Assembly: GCA_019914995.1 (NCBI GenBank)
Contig: CM034126.1
Span: 129,001 to 193,000 of the forward strand
Source of the DNA: Acanthochlamys bracteata
Lineage: Eukaryota > Streptophyta > Magnoliopsida > Pandanales > Velloziaceae
DNA: 64,000 nucleotides
Reading direction: 5' to 3'
Shown: positions 60,812 through 64,000 of the stretch, piece after piece
Layout of the letters: every line of letters begins with the position of its first letter
How positions within the stretch are numbered: the stretch's first letter is position 1
Notes under the pieces: generated by a model
Told to the model about the DNA's origin: nothing
What the model saw: the letters and a program-made list of their open reading frames with translations, nothing else
The model's database searches: none
Made by a program: the position numbers and the translations under genes

Positions 60812-62279
60812 TCATGAAAAAGTTGAACTTGTGTCTCGAATGGTGGTAGTATTCATTTTCATTGCTGCATCTATATATAGCAGGAAATGAAAGCATACGC
60901 AAATGACCGTACAGACTATTGAGATAAGAAAGGCGAACATCAAAACAACAGGGGCAAAATTTGGCATTAGGTTATGTATGATGAAATGACGGAAACCGGA
61001 AGGAACTTCGTGATATGGACATTATGATTGTTTTAATAATTTTGGGTTTCAATATCCACAACCATGGAATCATCGTTACATTGAACATCGTTACTTCTTC
61101 AACCTTCTTCAAATGTCTAGAATCGTACAGCATGTTTTTTTCGTTGTTCAGATGTGAGTAGAACACATCCGTTACTTGCTAAGACATTCTATTTCTCATT
61201 TATGGAAGTGTGAACCCCCACCCTCTTAATCATCCGAAACAACACACAACCGCAAACAATTAATTCGTCCATGAATAAACAAGAATTCAACGAATATTCT
61301 CATTCATTAAACTAAAACATAAACGAAGAAAAACAAAATTCCTTTAAGAATTGAGATAACGAAAACCGCCTGCCGACAAGTTGCAAGAGTGTACGGTGCA
61401 GATTTCACTTTGATGCAATGAAATTAACAAAACAGCTTTACGTGCATTATGATCACTCAGGTGCTCGCTAGAAGTTAGTATAAGTTCGAAGGTGCTTCTT
61501 GACCACACGCGAAAAAACATCAACTTCGTTACATCCTTGCAACGAGCTCTGCTGTGGATGCTGTTTTTTGAAAATGTACATTATCAGGTTTTCATGAAAT
61601 TAAGCAAGAAAACAGAGAAGAGCCATGACAGTTCTGCTATCTTAGAAAACGATAGCCAGACATTAAAAAAAAAAAAAAAGAAAAGTTTAGAAAGCATATG
61701 ATTGGACAGAATTCTTTGAAACGTTTTCGTCACATTTATTCTGCTAGCAACAAGAATGAAAGCTTGTGTGATCGTATAAGTTATCCAGGTTTAACCAGCA
61801 TGCTATAGAAAAAGGAAACATGAATATTCTACATTTCTTCATATGTGTTCTGGAAGTTGATGTAATGCATCCAAGAACAACTTATCCAAATTATTGATAC
61901 AATGCACCATCATCGACTATAATGAGCAATGAACAATATGTATGCACAATATACTTGATCTTATACATATCCAGTTACAACATAATTGCATAGTAAATTT
62001 TTTATGACGACCGTTTCAACTCATGTACAACAAACGATAATCTCTCTGAATCTACCGCAAACGATAATCACTTAGCATCGCAGACATTCTACTCAAATTC
62101 TAGTAATAAGAGCACTCTTGCACGCATAGCATAAGTGGCAGAAAAGAGTATGAACATTTTGTTCAAGAATTACGTGGAATTGATGTGAAGGAAACAAGAA
62201 TTGACATCTACATCATAGTGAAGATGATGCCTTCACCTCTCGTCGACATTCTGTTGCTACCCTGCAACTTACGTCTCGC
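60812..62279. other. Spacer between small gene and transporter
   Basis: This holds the promoter of the small gene on the left and the 3' region of the transporter on the right. A poly(A)/G-interrupted run is at about 61663-61684. No gene is supported; short frames here lack domains. Confidence 0.6.
60871..60880 (-). promoter_or_regulatory. TATA box of the small Ser/His-rich gene
   Basis: CTATATATAG is self-complementary and sits 60-69 bases upstream of the minus-strand ATG at 60811, good spacing for a short leader. Confidence 0.55.
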
Positions 62280-63340
62280 TTATGCTTTCTTCTTTGCAGG
62301 CTTCTTTGCAGGCTTGACGGCATCAGGAATCCAGGAAGACCAGAACAAAGGTAAAACTGTGAATGCCGCCTGAATAAGAATTGCTGTTGGTAATTTTTCA
62401 AAGTTGCTTTCCGAAATGCCAACAGCCCGACTAAGAGCAACCCCGAAGTATGCGCTGATTATTGATGCAAGTGCAACTGCTGACATGACAAACGCCATGA
62501 CTGAACCCTCGTAACCAGCTGGGCAGAGGTGAGCCATCAGGACAGTAAATGGCAGCATCTTGAACATGAACAATGCCTCCAGCAAGCCCGAGAATAAGAT
62601 AACATATGCGGAGTCTGAAATTCCCATTCCTCTGTAAAAACCCTTTACGAACAACATATCAGAAACCATAAACAAAACGATAGTCACCTGGAGAGCTGAC
62701 AAGATCTTCCTTACTGCAATTCCCTTTAGCGTACTGTTATAGGCCACACTCCAAACAAGTATAGACGCCTGACCAAAAACCTTGGATAGACCTATGACTG
62801 ATGAATCAAGATTCAGTTGCTGGGTCTGGTAGAAAAACATTGTACCCAGCAGAATTGGTGTTACAGCATATGAAGCTGAAAACCATGCGATTGCATGGAG
62901 CATCTCTGGCTTATGGAGAGCAAAGGATACTTCAGAAAGTTGCCCTTGGATGCTTGAAGTCTTTGAAGACTCCTTAGGCCTTTTGGGAAGGTTGAGAGAG
63001 CTTTCAGGAACAGAGATGGTTGCTACTAACTGAAGAAGCAGGAGGAGGCCGAAGAGAAGAAACATCACTCTGGGAGAAAGACGACTAACAGCAAGACCCC
63101 CAATGAGATTACCAATAGCACCAGCGGAGGAAGAAGCCATCCAGACAAAAGACTGAAGTTGGCCCGATCCAGATGGTGATTGCGCATCTCTGCCTGCTTC
63201 AGCGACAATCGCATCATTAGCTACTTCTGCTACAGATGCTCCAAGGTTACTGAAGATGAGGAGGAGTGTGATGATCGGGATTGTGGTGAAGGAACTAGGT
63301 AAAAGAGCAATAGCGAACCATGAAACGGCTTGCAAGAGAG
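62280..63340 (-). CDS. Folate-biopterin transporter family (MFS), C-terminal exon, partial
   Basis: This is the last exon of a membrane transporter related to the plant folate-biopterin transporters (FBT), probably one of the chloroplast-type members. The acceptor CTGCAG|CT at 63341 starts the exon in phase 1, and the reading frame LLQAVSWFAIALLP continues for about 353 residues to KPAKKPAKKKA. About eight hydrophobic segments are seen. Landmarks are GASVAEVANDAIVAEAG, WMASSSAGAIGNLIGGLAVS, MFFYQTQQLNLDSSVIGLSK, MLPFTVLMAHLCPAGYEGSV, and NFEKLPTAILIQAAF. The lysine-rich tail faces the stroma or cytosol. The N-terminal third (roughly 150 residues, with the first membrane segments) must lie right of the window. 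Which FBT number and which substrate it is cannot be settled here. Confidence 0.85.
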
Positions 63341-64000
63341 CTGCAGTAAGAGAAAAAAAAACTAGCTCATTATGTTGTTCTATCCACATTATGTAACAAT
63401 CTAAGACTCTTAACTTCTGCAATGGGGTTCATTATTTATGTAGGTTTTAACAGATCATAAAACTTCTTAAGAGTTCATGAATAAACTTTTTTGCCCTGCA
63501 AATTTCTGATAACCCTTTCCTGAAAGACTTCAGATTTCGATTTGATTCATCCAGACCACATTCACCGCATTGTCACCTCACCTCTCAGAAATAGGTTCTC
63601 CAAGGTCTAGCTCAAAGCATTTAAATATTGTACTCTTCGACTTTAAAGGCCTAGCTCTCTGCTTATTGTTAGAAGGTGTGTGATATCAGACATTATATTG
63701 TTATTGTCAAATAATTCATCACTGAGTAAAATCTCAAAGACGTAGTCCTCAATTTTTTCACCTTTACAGAAACCGGTATCCTGTTTTACTGAAAGCAGAA
63801 TGCCACTGATCTAGCTAATGCAGATGCCCTGACCTAACTAGATTTTCAATTAACTTCCTTGATAAGCACTACTTAGCATGTTTTTTGAACCATGCAATGT
63901 GTGCAACTGATGAATCACAGAGAAGTTCCTTTTCCCAAAATTTTTCCACGACAATGTCAGTGTTTATGATGGCAGTATTAACTGGATGCTAGCAGTTAGC
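63341..64000 (-). other. Intron or upstream sequence of the transporter gene
   Basis: This lies 5' of the transporter's last exon. I searched it for the preceding FBT exon (a YISIG-like end) and found none, so the rest of the gene is probably beyond the right edge. The sequence is otherwise unremarkable. Confidence 0.55.

Overview
This window is nuclear DNA from a flowering plant, most likely a eudicot. The genes have many short exons with GT-AG introns, the intergenic DNA is AT-rich, there is one Pol III tRNA gene, and every recognisable protein is closest to a land-plant family. The species cannot be named from the sequence. I rebuilt exon-intron structures by hand from splice-site phase and remembered family sequence, so most gene models are whole but unverified.

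Layout from left to right. At 0.8-5.4 kb are two tandem minus-strand BAHD acyltransferases of the alcohol acyltransferase type; the first runs off the left edge after exon 1. At 9.2-13.2 kb (+) is a RopGEF with a PRONE domain, most like ROPGEF14. At 14.5-23.8 kb (-) is an 18-exon YAK1/DYRK kinase. At 25.8-28.4 kb (+) is an ALKBH8-type RRM plus AlkB tRNA hydroxylase, followed at 28.8-31.2 kb (+) by an intronless PPR RNA-editing factor. At 32.8-34.8 kb (+) is a GDSL esterase/lipase, at 36.9-37.9 kb (+) DNA polymerase delta subunit 4, at 38.7-43.2 kb (-) the mRNA 3'-end endonuclease CPSF73-I, at 43.7 kb (+) a small unknown reading frame, and at 44.4-47.2 kb (-) a pectin acetylesterase. At 49.1 kb (+) is tRNA-Ala(AGC), at 49.3-54.4 kb (+) a CCR4-4/HESPERIN-like deadenylase, at 57.7-59.8 kb (+) a plastid acyl-ACP desaturase, at 60.4-60.8 kb (-) a Ser-rich unknown protein, and from 62.3 kb to the right edge (-) the 3' part of a folate-biopterin transporter.

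The genes do not form a pathway; this is an ordinary gene-dense plant segment. RNA metabolism is well represented (CPSF73-I, CCR4-4, ALKBH8, PPR editor, tRNA-Ala), but I see no sign that the neighbours act together. Between genes there are AT-rich spacers, simple repeats, and a few likely transposon remnants, including one in CPSF73-I intron 2.

I found no convincing new biological system. The best leads are remembered synteny with Arabidopsis At1g31490-At1g31650, a GC-AG intron in the RopGEF, a 58-bp tandem duplication upstream of the pectin acetylesterase, an alternative in-frame acceptor in POLD4, and two small unknown proteins.
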